From positions 124,001 through 188,000 of the forward strand of contig JAFXZS010000004.1 in NCBI GenBank assembly GCA_017541105.1: a stretch of 64,000 nucleotides of DNA. The letters run 5' to 3'. The translations under genes and the position numbers were made by a program. The notes under the pieces were generated by a model. The model was not told where the DNA came from. It saw only the letters and a program-made list of their open reading frames with translations, and did not search any database. Of this stretch, positions 35,474-44,506 are shown piece by piece (the stretch's first letter is position 1; every line of letters begins with the position of its first letter). This stretch comes from Clostridia bacterium. GTDB taxonomy: Bacteria > Bacillota > Clostridia > Christensenellales > Aristaeellaceae.

Positions 35474-36400
35474 ATGATTTCGGCAATCTGCATGAATCCC
35501 TGTTTTGACAAGACGGTGGACGTGGACAGCCTGAAACCCGGCCAGGTAAACCGGATCAAGAATGTTCGGCTGGACCTGGGCGGAAAGGGCATCAATGTTG
35601 CTGTTGTGGCGGAACGGCTGGGTCTGGAGGTTCAATGTATCGGAATCATGGGGAAGGAAGGCGGCGTCGAACTTTCCGATATGATGGATCGGGAACATCT
35701 GCGGCATACTTTTATGGAGATCCCCGGCCACGTGCGCACCAACACCAAGATATTCAGCCGTGACGGACAGGGCGTTACGGAATTGAATGAACCGGGCACG
35801 ACCGTGACACCGGAACAGCTGCAGGAATTCATCACCCTGATGAGGGATGAAACACGCGGCAGCGATATGGTTGTGCTGACAGGCAGCCTTCCGCCGGGTT
35901 GTCCGGAGGGAACCTATTGCGAACTGATGAAAGCACTTGACGGGAAAAGGGTTATTCTGGATACAGAAGGAAAGGAACTGGAGCTGGCCGCGAAAGGAGC
36001 CCATCCATTTCTGATTAAGCCGAATCTTCGGGAGATGGAAGCGACACTGGGAATTGAGCTCCGCACGATTCGTACAATCCGGGATGCAGCGTTGCTGTTC
36101 ATTCGGCTGGGTGTCGAGCATGCCGTCGTCTCCATGGGAGAGATGGGCGCGATGTATGTCAGCGCGGACAAGACGCTGTTTGCGCCGGCGCTGCGGGTGG
36201 AAACAAAGTCCACGGTCGGCGCCGGGGATGCCATGATCGGCGGTATGCTGCTGGGATACGAAAAAGAAAAGGACATGGCCCGGGCATTCCGCTACGGCAT
36301 TGCAGCCGGCGCAGCGAGCGTTATGACGGAGGGGACGCAGCTGATTGTTCTGAGCGACTTTGAACGCCTGCTGGAACAGGTAAAGATTCAGGAAGTATAA
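35474..36400 (+). CDS. 1-phosphofructokinase / PfkB-family sugar kinase
   Basis: This enzyme phosphorylates a sugar phosphate, most likely fructose 1-phosphate to the 1,6-bisphosphate; tagatose 6-phosphate kinase is the close alternative. The PfkB features are MNPCFDKTVDV near the start, LGGKGINVAVVAERLG near 40, and the catalytic TVGAGDAMIGG near 250. The length from the ATG at 35474 is 308, normal for FruK; AAGGATGG precedes it. No fructose PTS gene is adjacent. It starts a run of genes on the plus strand that continues to recN. Confidence 0.9.
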   Translation: MISAICMNPCFDKTVDVDSLKPGQVNRIKNVRLDLGGKGINVAVVAERLGLEVQCIGIMGKEGGVELSDMMDREHLRHTFMEIPGHVRTNTKIFSRDGQGVTELNEPGTTVTPEQLQEFITLMRDETRGSDMVVLTGSLPPGCPEGTYCELMKALDGKRVILDTEGKELELAAKGAHPFLIKPNLREMEATLGIELRTIRTIRDAALLFIRLGVEHAVVSMGEMGAMYVSADKTLFAPALRVETKSTVGAGDAMIGGMLLGYEKEKDMARAFRYGIAAGAASVMTEGTQLIVLSDFERLLEQVKIQEV

Positions 36401-36405
36401 AGCAT

Positions 36406-36876
36406 ATGATTTTTCGCAGATACCGGGCAGAATACAGTGACCAGGTCATTGACCTGATTCCGATGATGTTTGATCCGCCGGACCCGGAAATGGGTTTCGG
36501 ACGTGAACAGGTATGGAAGATTACACTGCACAACAGCCGGAAGGAAATCGGCCAGATCAGCTACCGGACCGGAGAAAGCCGATGTATATACTATTTCGGT
36601 CATATCGGATACCACATCAATCCCGAATACCGCGGGCACCACTACGCACGGAGAGCGTGCCTGCTCCTGAAACAGGAGATCCGGATGAGCGGAAAGAGAA
36701 GTATAGTCATCACATGTGATCCGGATAATATTCCCAGCCGAAAGACCTGCGAGCATCTTGGATGCCTGTGGGAAGGAATTACGGCGGTTGCGGAAGACAT
36801 ACGGAAGAAATACGAGATCAGCGACAGGAAATGCCGGTATATCTGGCATATTCCGGAAGAACGGGATGAAAAATGA
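36406..36876 (+). CDS. GNAT-family N-acetyltransferase
   Basis: A 156-residue acetyltransferase. The acetyl-CoA-binding segment is HIGYHINPEYRGHHYARRAC near residues 65-84, followed by VITCDPDNIPSRKTCEHLGC, the usual end of the fold. The substrate is unknown. It begins 5 bases after the kinase and overlaps the hydrolase gene by 4 bases, so the genes are probably translated together. Confidence 0.88.
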   Translation: MIFRRYRAEYSDQVIDLIPMMFDPPDPEMGFGREQVWKITLHNSRKEIGQISYRTGESRCIYYFGHIGYHINPEYRGHHYARRACLLLKQEIRMSGKRSIVITCDPDNIPSRKTCEHLGCLWEGITAVAEDIRKKYEISDRKCRYIWHIPEERDEK

Positions 36877-37652
36877 TCAAGGAAATCAACGGCGTATCCG
36901 TCTGTTATTCCCGAAGCGGACAGCAGGGAGGAAAGGTTCTGCTGCTGCATGGATGGGGATGCGACAGCGGGATGATGAACCCGATTGAAGAGGCGCTGAA
37001 AGGAGAACATGAGGTATTCAGCCTGGACTTTCCCGGACACGGGAAGAGCGGAAGGCCGCCGGAACCCTGGGGCGTGCCGGAATACGCCGAGTGTCTGCTT
37101 CATCTGCTGAAAGAGACCGGCTTTTATCCATGCGACGTGATTGCGCACAGTTTCGGATGCCGGGTGGCAACATGGATCGCGACGGAATATCCTGAACTGT
37201 TCCGGAAGATGATATTTACCGGAGCAGCAGGAATTAGGCCAAAACAAAGCGAAGAGGCGAAGAAACGGAGCGAACAGTACAGAAAGCTGAAGAAAGCGGC
37301 GGAGAAGATCGGAAAGCTTCCGCTGATGAGCTCCGCAGCCCGGAGGATGCAGGACATGCTGCGGCAGAAATACGGCAGCAGGGACTACAACGCGCTGGAT
37401 GAGGAGATGCGCAAGACCTTCGTGAAGGTGATTACGCTGGACCTGACGGACCGATATGACAAAATCCGCCAGAGTACGCTGCTGATCTGGGGCGACGCGG
37501 ATACGGAGACACCCCTGTGGATGGCAAAGGAGATGGAGAAACGGATACCAGACTGCGGTCTGGTCCTGCTGGAGGGCGGCACGCATTTTGCCTTCCTGGA
37601 GCAGCGGGACCGCTTCAACACGATTGCAAGATATTTTTTATCGGAGGGCTGA
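36873..37652 (+). CDS. Alpha/beta-fold hydrolase
   Basis: A 259-residue hydrolase with HGWGCDSG (oxyanion region) near residue 27, the nucleophile elbow AHSFGCR near 90, an acidic residue in GDADTETP and the catalytic His in EGGTHFAF near 240. It is of the esterase/lipase type; the substrate is unknown. Its start overlaps the GNAT stop (ATGA), and the Mur-ligase-like gene follows after 4 bases. This placement hints at a link to cell wall precursors, but that is inference. Confidence 0.88.
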   Translation: MIKEINGVSVCYSRSGQQGGKVLLLHGWGCDSGMMNPIEEALKGEHEVFSLDFPGHGKSGRPPEPWGVPEYAECLLHLLKETGFYPCDVIAHSFGCRVATWIATEYPELFRKMIFTGAAGIRPKQSEEAKKRSEQYRKLKKAAEKIGKLPLMSSAARRMQDMLRQKYGSRDYNALDEEMRKTFVKVITLDLTDRYDKIRQSTLLIWGDADTETPLWMAKEMEKRIPDCGLVLLEGGTHFAFLEQRDRFNTIARYFLSEG

Positions 37653-37656
37653 GGGT

Positions 37657-39243
37657 ATGTCGATCTGGTCCATGCTGATGATCATGGCGGGCACGCTGGC
37701 CTGCCTCCTGAGCGGCAGGAACCTTTTCCACTATTTTCAGCTGGAAAGCTATCAGTTTCCCGGATACTTCCGTACGCTGAAAAGGAATTTGCTGAAAGCC
37801 CTGTTTCCGGGTGCCCTCCTGACCGCGGTCATGATTCTTGCGATGACAGCAGGCGCCGTCATCATCCCGCCGGAAAACGGCTGGCTGCCTCAGATCGCAT
37901 GCGGCATACTGATGATCGGAACAGGATGGATCATCCGCCGGAAAGGACTGAAAATCAAGGCCAAGAAACCAATGGCCATGACTGCACGCATGAAACGCCT
38001 GTACGGCGCAGCAGCAGTGGCCTTTACCGGGATCCAGATGCTTTTTGTCATCCTTGACCTGAAAATTCCCTATCTTATTTTTCCGCTGATGCTCCCCCTG
38101 TGGGTTGCTTTGGCGGGGTTGACTGCCTGGCCGATTGAAAAAGGAATCAGCGAGATGTATTTCCGGGACGCACAGCGTATCCTGCGGGAAAGGAAGGACC
38201 TGATTCGCATCGGCATTACCGGAAGCTGGGGAAAAACCAGCGTTAAATTCATTCTGGGAACCATGCTGGAAGAAAAGTATCATACCCTGATTACACCGGC
38301 AAGCTACAACACCCCCATGGGTGTGACAAAAGTGATTCGGAGCAGGCTTGAACCGGGACACCGGATTTTCGTTTCAGAGATGGGCGCGCGGCACGTCGGA
38401 GATATCAGGGAGATGTGCCGGCTGGTGCATCCCCAGATGGGACTGCTGACGAGTGTCGGCCCTCAGCATTTGGACACGTTCCATACATTGGAACGTGTAA
38501 TCAGAACGAAATATGAGCTGATGGATGCAATTCCGGAGGACGGCACATGTTTCTTCGCAGATGACGGGGATATCTGCCGGGATCTGTGGAAGCGGACGGA
38601 GAAAGAAAAATGGATTACCGGTCTGGATTCCGGAACGGACGATGTCTGGGCAGAGGAAATCCATGTCAGCGGAGAAGGAAGCCGGTTCCTGCTTTGCACA
38701 CAGGAAAGACGGATTCAGTGCCATACGAGGCTGCTGGGCGAACTGAATATCCGGAATATTCTCCTGTGCGCTGCTGTATGTATGAAGCTTGGGATGACGG
38801 ATGAGCAGATTGCCCGGGGAATCGGGAAGATCGTGCCGGTGGAACACCGGCTGCAGCTGATTCCCAATCCCGGCGGAATGACGGTCATCGACGATGCATT
38901 CAACAGCAATATCCGCGGAGCGGAGCAGGCATTCCGTGTGATGAAGGAAATGCAGGGAGCGCGTTTCCTGATTACGCCCGGCATGGTGGAGCTGGGGAAA
39001 CAGGAAGAAGAAATGAACCGGGAATTCGGCGCGCTGGCCGCAGATTGCTGTGATGTTGCCATTCTGGTTGGGAAAAAGAGAAGCGAGGCCATCATGCATG
39101 GGCTGAAAGATAAAGGATTTCCGGAGGAGAACATTCACGTAACAACCAGCCTGGACGAAGCGACAGAGCTGCTGGGCCGTTTGGTCAGGCCGGGAGATAC
39201 GGCGCTGTTTGAAAATGACCTGCCGGACAACTATACCGAATAA
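37657..39243 (+). CDS. Membrane-anchored MurF-like Mur ligase
   Basis: This 528-residue protein carries the central and C-terminal Mur ligase domains. The ATP motif GITGSWGKTS is at residues 186-195, then SYNTPMGVT and SEMGARHVGDI, which are closest to MurF (D-Ala-D-Ala adding), and VIDDAFNSN near 410. The usual N-terminal UDP-MurNAc-binding domain is missing. In its place are about 170 residues with five predicted membrane helices (near 1-20, 48-70, 78-92, 115-133, 138-158). Upstream of ddl, which makes D-Ala-D-Ala, this fits MurF chemistry. Whether it is the cell's only MurF or acts on another substrate is open. AGGGCTGAGGG precedes the ATG. Confidence 0.85.
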   Translation: MSIWSMLMIMAGTLACLLSGRNLFHYFQLESYQFPGYFRTLKRNLLKALFPGALLTAVMILAMTAGAVIIPPENGWLPQIACGILMIGTGWIIRRKGLKIKAKKPMAMTARMKRLYGAAAVAFTGIQMLFVILDLKIPYLIFPLMLPLWVALAGLTAWPIEKGISEMYFRDAQRILRERKDLIRIGITGSWGKTSVKFILGTMLEEKYHTLITPASYNTPMGVTKVIRSRLEPGHRIFVSEMGARHVGDIREMCRLVHPQMGLLTSVGPQHLDTFHTLERVIRTKYELMDAIPEDGTCFFADDGDICRDLWKRTEKEKWITGLDSGTDDVWAEEIHVSGEGSRFLLCTQERRIQCHTRLLGELNIRNILLCAAVCMKLGMTDEQIARGIGKIVPVEHRLQLIPNPGGMTVIDDAFNSNIRGAEQAFRVMKEMQGARFLITPGMVELGKQEEEMNREFGALAADCCDVAILVGKKRSEAIMHGLKDKGFPEENIHVTTSLDEATELLGRLVRPGDTALFENDLPDNYTE

Positions 39244-39261
39244 GGAGAGGCTGAGAGCAAG

Positions 39262-40467
39262 ATGAAGAAGCAAATCGGCGTGATCTTCGGAAGCAGAAGC
39301 TGCGAACGGGAAGTCGCCATTATCAGCGCGGTGCAGATGATGCGGCACGCGAACAGGGACAAATATGATGTGATCCCGGTTTATATTGATGAACAGGGCG
39401 GATGGTATACAGGAGAGCCGCTGAAGGACATTCGCTGTTATCAGCCGTTCAATCCCGACCGAAACGGTATTATCAAAGTGTTTCCCGATCTTACGAGCGG
39501 CAGCGGCGCGCTGCTGGCGATCCGGAAGGGCAGCGGATTGATTGCGAAGGACAGGATCGAAATGGTGGCCCGGATCGATGTATATGTAGTCGTCATGCAT
39601 GGGATGAACGGTGAGGACGGGACGCTGCAGGGCCTGCTGGAACTGGCGAATGTGCCGTATACCTCCACAGGGGTCAGCGGAAGCGCCATCGGTATGGACA
39701 AGATCATGATGAAACAGTTTTTCCGCGGGGCAGAGCTGCCTGTGCTGCCCGGAGAATGGTTCACAAGGAAGGAATTCCGTGAAAAGCCGGAAAACGTAAT
39801 TGCCCGGACGGAAGAGCGCCTCGGGTATCCTGTGTTTATCAAACCGGCAAATCTGGGCAGCAGTATCGGTGTCAGCCGGGCAGACAATGCGGAGGAGCTT
39901 CGGGACGGACTGGAACTGGCTTTCGAATACGACCGGCGTGTGCTGATTGAAAAGGGGCTGGACAAGCCGATAGAACTGAACTGCAGTGTGCTGGGATACG
40001 ATGGGGAAATTGAAGCTTCCCCGATTGAAATGCCGCTGAACCATGATGAATTTCTCGACTTCAGGGACAAATACCTGGGCGGCGGCGGTAACAAGGGCAT
40101 GGCAAGCCTGAGCCGGGTCCTGCCCGCACCGATTGAGGACAGCCTGAAGGAAGAAATACAGGAACTGAGCCGGAAGATTTTCCGGCTGATGGACTGCAAG
40201 GGCGTCGTCCGGATCGACTACATGTTCGACCGGGAAAGCGAAAAACTGTATATTACGGAGATCAACACGATTCCGGGAAGCCTTGCATTTTACCTGTGGG
40301 AAAATGCCGGCATGAGCTATGAGAAGATGATCGACCGGTTGATTGAGACTGCGGAACAGGCGCATGCGGATAAAAACCAGGCCGTTTACGCATATACAAG
40401 CGATATTCTGAAAGGCGCCGCAATCGGAAGCAAGGGCAGTAAAGGCACGAAGGGAATAAAGGGATAA
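39262..40467 (+). CDS. ddl: D-alanine--D-alanine ligase
   Basis: Ddl joins two D-alanines for peptidoglycan synthesis. It is an ATP-grasp enzyme: VIFGSRSCEREVAIISA at residues 8-24, HGMNGEDGTLQGLLELANVPY near 113-133, FIKPANLGSSIGVS near 194, and the metal-binding EINTIPGSLAFYLWE near 334. The end is unusual: after about residue 385 it has a low-complexity tail of Gly, Ser, Thr and Lys (GSKGSKGTKGIKG), so the protein has 401 residues rather than the usual 350-370. It lies 18 bases after the MurF-like gene and 19 before dxs. Confidence 0.95.
   Translation: MKKQIGVIFGSRSCEREVAIISAVQMMRHANRDKYDVIPVYIDEQGGWYTGEPLKDIRCYQPFNPDRNGIIKVFPDLTSGSGALLAIRKGSGLIAKDRIEMVARIDVYVVVMHGMNGEDGTLQGLLELANVPYTSTGVSGSAIGMDKIMMKQFFRGAELPVLPGEWFTRKEFREKPENVIARTEERLGYPVFIKPANLGSSIGVSRADNAEELRDGLELAFEYDRRVLIEKGLDKPIELNCSVLGYDGEIEASPIEMPLNHDEFLDFRDKYLGGGGNKGMASLSRVLPAPIEDSLKEEIQELSRKIFRLMDCKGVVRIDYMFDRESEKLYITEINTIPGSLAFYLWENAGMSYEKMIDRLIETAEQAHADKNQAVYAYTSDILKGAAIGSKGSKGTKGIKG
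40429..40467 (+). repeat. Low-complexity repeat encoding the Ddl tail
   Basis: Purine-rich repeats with AAGGG/AAAGG spaced by about 6-9 bases encode four (Ser/Thr/Ile)-Lys-Gly units at the very end of ddl. The pattern looks like slipped-strand growth of a short repeat at the gene end. Confidence 0.6.
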
Positions 40468-40486
40468 GAGAGACGGAGTTATTAAT

Positions 40487-42361
40487 ATGCTTGAGAAGAT
40501 TGCATCGTCAGCAGACCTGAAGGGACTGGGAGCGGATCAGCTGAAGGATCTTTGCGCCGAAATCCGCCGGGAGCTGATCCGAACGGTATCCGCCAACGGC
40601 GGACACCTGGCATCCAATCTGGGCATTGTTGAGCTGACGGTTGCGCTGCACAGGGTCTACAACACGCCGGAAGACAAGATAATCTTTGACGTTGGGCACC
40701 AGAGTTATGTGCACAAGCTGATTACGGGGCGATACAATCAGTTTTCCACACTTCGGGAATACGGCGGTATCAGCGGATTCCCCAAAAGAAGCGAAAGTGA
40801 ATACGACTGCTACGAAACAGGCCATGCCAGCACAGCCATCTCTGCCGCGCTCGGAATGGCAAGAGCCAGGGACTACAGGGGAGAGAAGCATCAGGTTATA
40901 GCAGTTGTCGGAGACGGCGCGCTGACAGGCGGTATGTGCTATGAGGCGCTGAACGACGCCGGCAACAGTCATACGCAGATTACCGTGATTCTTAACGATA
41001 ACGAAATGAGTATTGCCCCGAACGTCGGTGCCCTGAGCAGTTACCTGACAAATCTGCGGATCAGTGCGGGATGGCAGAGCGCAAAGAAAAAAGTCCGCCA
41101 CCTGTCCCAGATTCCGATGATCGGGAAACCGCTGTACGGGATCATTCATAAGATCAAAAAATTTATGAAATATGTGCTGGTACGGGACAAGGATCTTGGA
41201 TTTTTTGAAGCTTTGGGCTTCCAGTATTTCGGCCCGATTGACGGGCACGATGTCGGCAGTCTCGAAAAAACTTTCCGTCAGGCGCAATTATACAATGTAC
41301 CGTGTGTCATTCATGTACTGACACGAAAAGGGTACGGATATGAACAGGCCGAGAAGCGGCCGGAAGCTTTCCACGGCACCCCGCCGTTTTATGTGGAAAA
41401 CGGAAACAGGATGGAGGAACCGAACTGTCCTTCCAGCGGCCACAGAATGGCAGACACCCTTTCAAAAATGGCGGAGACAGATCACCGGATTGTTGCCATT
41501 ACGGCCGCCATGCCACTGGGAACAGGATTGGATCACTTTGCTGAAAAACACCCGGACAGGATGATTGACGTCGGGATTGCCGAGGAACATGCGGCATCCC
41601 TGGCCGCGGGACTGGCCGTGGGCGGCATGCGGCCATATTTTGCCGTATATGCCAGTTTTTTTCAAAGGTGTTACGATCAGATGATTCACGATATATGCAT
41701 GCAGAAATTACCGGTAGTTTTTCTGCTGGACCGAAGCGGAATCGGAGGAGAAGATGGGCAGACGCATCACGGTGTATTTGACTTTGCGGAGACGCTTCCT
41801 GTTCCCGGAATGACCGTGCTGGCCCCATGCGATGCAGATGAACTGTGTGAGATGATCGAATGGACGGCGAAGCAGGATGGACCCGTTACCATCCGGTACG
41901 CAAAGAACGGAAGCAGGCTGAAAGGTTCTTTCAGAAACGGCGTTCGGTTTACGCCGGGCCAATGGCCCCGGATCCTAGACGGCGAAGATGCAGTTCTCCT
42001 GGCAACCGGAAGTATGGTACGGATCGCCGCATCCGTCCATGAAATGCTGCAGGAAGAAGATATCCATGTATGCGTTTACAATTGCAGCACTGTAAAACCC
42101 CTGGACGGAGACGTGCTTTGCAGAGAAATGGGCAAGCGGCCTGTGTTCACGCTTGAAGAGCATATGATGACGGGAGGATTCGGTGAATATGTCACTGAAT
42201 GGTGCAGGAAAACAGGAATCACTGCACCAACGGCGTGTATCGGAATCGGGGATATCTTTCTGCAGCACGGAAGCCATGACCTGCTGATGAAAGACGCGGG
42301 GCTGGATGCAGATCAGATTGCCGAACGGATTCGGAATATCATCAGGAGGACGGTTGATTGA
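40487..42361 (+). CDS. dxs: 1-deoxy-D-xylulose-5-phosphate synthase
   Basis: Dxs makes DXP from pyruvate and glyceraldehyde 3-phosphate, the first step of the MEP isoprenoid pathway and a source for thiamine and PLP. GHQSYVHKLITGR near residue 65 and the thiamine diphosphate motif GDGALTGG near 143 are clear, and VGIAEEHAASLAAGLA holds the conserved Glu. The length of 624 is standard. In many clostridia xseA, xseB and ispA precede dxs; here ddl does. ispDF at 59081 encodes two later steps. Confidence 0.96.
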   Translation: MLEKIASSADLKGLGADQLKDLCAEIRRELIRTVSANGGHLASNLGIVELTVALHRVYNTPEDKIIFDVGHQSYVHKLITGRYNQFSTLREYGGISGFPKRSESEYDCYETGHASTAISAALGMARARDYRGEKHQVIAVVGDGALTGGMCYEALNDAGNSHTQITVILNDNEMSIAPNVGALSSYLTNLRISAGWQSAKKKVRHLSQIPMIGKPLYGIIHKIKKFMKYVLVRDKDLGFFEALGFQYFGPIDGHDVGSLEKTFRQAQLYNVPCVIHVLTRKGYGYEQAEKRPEAFHGTPPFYVENGNRMEEPNCPSSGHRMADTLSKMAETDHRIVAITAAMPLGTGLDHFAEKHPDRMIDVGIAEEHAASLAAGLAVGGMRPYFAVYASFFQRCYDQMIHDICMQKLPVVFLLDRSGIGGEDGQTHHGVFDFAETLPVPGMTVLAPCDADELCEMIEWTAKQDGPVTIRYAKNGSRLKGSFRNGVRFTPGQWPRILDGEDAVLLATGSMVRIAASVHEMLQEEDIHVCVYNCSTVKPLDGDVLCREMGKRPVFTLEEHMMTGGFGEYVTEWCRKTGITAPTACIGIGDIFLQHGSHDLLMKDAGLDADQIAERIRNIIRRTVD

Positions 42362-43182
42362 CTGTGAAGGAGCGGGCAGACGTTGCTCTGGTCCGGCGGG
42401 GCATATGCGAAAGCCGTGAGAAAGCGCAGGCTGCTATTATGGCCGGTGAAGTCTATGCCGGCGGGAGAAAGATCAATAAGGCCTCCGAAGCAATCAAGGA
42501 CGGGGATGAACTGGTTTTGCGCGGACCGGAAATACGCTATGTCAGCCGCGGCGCGTTGAAACTGGAAAAAGCAATCCGCGTATTCCATGCGAATCTGCAG
42601 GACCGAATTGTGATGGATATCGGAGCAAGCACCGGCGGATTTACGGATATCTGTCTTCGAAACGGTGCAAAGCGGGTATACTCCGTGGATGTGGGATACG
42701 GCCAACTTGATTGGAAGCTCCGGAATGATTCCCGTGTGACGGTTATGGAACGGACGAACGCCCGATATCTGAAACAGGAGGATTTTGATGAACGGCCGGA
42801 AATCACCGTAATGGACGTAAGTTTTATCTCCATACGGCTGATTCTGCCGGTATGCTGCCGGATTATGGGAGAAGAGGGCATCATATATACGCTGATCAAA
42901 CCTCAGTTCGAAGCAGGCAGAGAGAAGGTTGGCAAGAACGGTGTGGTCCGCGATTCGGAAACACACGAAGAAGTGATCCGCGGGGTTGCAACATTTGCGG
43001 AAGGGATTGGATGGCAGATGAAAAGGCTCGACTTTTCTCCGATTACCGGCCCTGAGGGAAATATAGAGTTTATTGCGGAAATTCGAAAGATAGATAAAAC
43101 GGGTGACGGCATCGGAAATGAGGAAATCCGAAATGTGGTTGAACTAGCGCATGAGCAGCTTCATACAAAAAGGCAGACCTGA
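42358..43182 (+). CDS. tlyA: TlyA-family rRNA methyltransferase
   Basis: This protein has an N-terminal S4 RNA-binding domain (about residues 4-65) and an FtsJ-like methyltransferase domain with DIGASTGGFTDICL near 88 and DVSFISIRL near 155. TlyA homologues 2'-O-methylate ribosomal RNA; in some hosts hemolysin activity was reported. The start is a TTG at 42358 that overlaps the dxs stop, with AGGAGG 9 bases upstream; a GTG six bases on is possible. The length of 274 is usual. The order dxs-tlyA-nadK-argR-recN is conserved in Bacillota. Confidence 0.92.
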   Translation: MTVKERADVALVRRGICESREKAQAAIMAGEVYAGGRKINKASEAIKDGDELVLRGPEIRYVSRGALKLEKAIRVFHANLQDRIVMDIGASTGGFTDICLRNGAKRVYSVDVGYGQLDWKLRNDSRVTVMERTNARYLKQEDFDERPEITVMDVSFISIRLILPVCCRIMGEEGIIYTLIKPQFEAGREKVGKNGVVRDSETHEEVIRGVATFAEGIGWQMKRLDFSPITGPEGNIEFIAEIRKIDKTGDGIGNEEIRNVVELAHEQLHTKRQT

Positions 43183-43208
43183 GGGTGAACGAAAAGGGAG
43201 GATAGCCT

Positions 43209-44033
43209 GTGTTTCAGAAAATCGGGCTTGTAATGAATCCGGAAAAGCCGGAAGCCGTCCGGATGGCGCAGAAAGCAGAAAGCATTCTGAATGCACACGG
43301 CATTGAGACAGACTATCCGCAGGGCCGGTATGACCATGCGGAAAAAGCGAACCTGATTCTCACGTTCGGCGGGGACGGGACGCTGCTGATGGGTGCACGT
43401 ATCGCGATGGAACATGATATCCCGCTGATGGGAATTAATCTGGGAACGATGGGATTTCTGACCGAAGAGGAACCGGAGCATCTGGAGGAATGCCTGACAG
43501 CGATCCTGAACGGGAATTATATGATGGAAGAGCGTTTCCTGCTGCGGGTGAATGTGCCGAAGACCGGTGAGGAATATCTGGCGCTGAATGATGCAGTCAT
43601 CACCCGGGGGAGATTTGCTAGGCTGATCCGGGTTGACTGTAGAGTTAACGGTGAACACTATGGGGTTTTTACCGCGGACGGTATGATTGCCGCGACTCCG
43701 ACAGGATCCACCGGTTATTCGCTGAGCGCGGGCGGTCCCATTGTCCAGCCCGGAATGCAATGCATTGTGCTGACTCCTGTATGCGCGCACAGCCTGCAGC
43801 GGTGCCCCTGCATTGTCAGCGGCGATACGAGGATTGAGATTTGCCTGACGGAAAACCGGAAGCAGACAGCGGAACTGCAGATTGACGGGATGGACCGGGG
43901 CCAGCTGGAAGCCGGGGATGCGGTCCTGGTCACGGGAAGTGAACGGAAAATCAGCCTTTTACGGATTCATCCGTATCAGTTCTATCATGTGCTGCAAAAT
44001 AAATTCGTGGAATGGGGAAGAAACGAGCGATGA
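43209..44033 (+). CDS. nadK: NAD kinase
   Basis: NadK phosphorylates NAD to NADP. The family signatures are FGGDGTLL near residue 56, GINLGTMGFLTE near 77, and ATPTGSTGYSLSAGGP near 160. The length of 274 is usual. The start codon is GTG at 43209 behind GGGAGGATA. It overlaps the next gene: its TGA is within ATGA at 44030-44033. Confidence 0.96.
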   Translation: MFQKIGLVMNPEKPEAVRMAQKAESILNAHGIETDYPQGRYDHAEKANLILTFGGDGTLLMGARIAMEHDIPLMGINLGTMGFLTEEEPEHLEECLTAILNGNYMMEERFLLRVNVPKTGEEYLALNDAVITRGRFARLIRVDCRVNGEHYGVFTADGMIAATPTGSTGYSLSAGGPIVQPGMQCIVLTPVCAHSLQRCPCIVSGDTRIEICLTENRKQTAELQIDGMDRGQLEAGDAVLVTGSERKISLLRIHPYQFYHVLQNKFVEWGRNER

Positions 44034-44485
44034 AAACCAAGAGGCAGAATGAGATTCTTCGGATGATCTCAGCCCGGGAGATCGAAACCCAGGAGGAACT
44101 GGCAGAAGCGCTGCGAAAGCAGGGATATAACGTTACACAGGCAACGGTCAGCCGGGACATCAGGGAACTCCGTCTGGTGAAAATCGCCGGAGATGTCCGT
44201 GCATACCGTTACGCGCTTCCGGAACGCTCTGAAACAGTCATTGACAACAGGCTGATCCGGATTTTGCGGGACAGCCTGTCAAGTATTGACTATGCCGGAC
44301 AGATCGTCGTTGTTCAGACACTGAGCGGCTCCGCAAATGTGGCAGCAGAAGCCATCGATACGATGGAATGGCCGGAAGTGCTTGGCACCATTGCAGGAGA
44401 CAACACAATCTTCATTGCGGTTCGGAAGGAAGAAGATGCATCTGCCGTCACTGGCAGGATCCGTGAACTTATCAGCATGGGATAA
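44030..44485 (+). CDS. argR: Arginine repressor ArgR
   Basis: ArgR is the arginine-sensing repressor of arginine metabolism. The N-terminal winged helix includes RQNEILRMISAREIETQEEL and ATVSRDIRELRLVK, and the C-terminal arginine-binding domain has GTIAGDNTIF near residue 123. The start at 44030 (ATGA overlap with nadK) gives 151 residues, the usual size; an ATG at 44012 adds only six residues. Its place before recN is conserved and does not mean it regulates recN. Confidence 0.95.
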   Translation: MKTKRQNEILRMISAREIETQEELAEALRKQGYNVTQATVSRDIRELRLVKIAGDVRAYRYALPERSETVIDNRLIRILRDSLSSIDYAGQIVVVQTLSGSANVAAEAIDTMEWPEVLGTIAGDNTIFIAVRKEEDASAVTGRIRELISMG

Positions 44486-44506
44486 ACGCAAAGAAAGGGA
44501 CATAAG

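Noticed and set aside
38374..40365. Antisense open frame of 663 codons over murF-like and ddl genes
   Set aside because: It lies fully on the opposite strand of two clear genes, has no family similarity that I can see and no promoter or ribosome site. Long antisense frames arise from codon bias.
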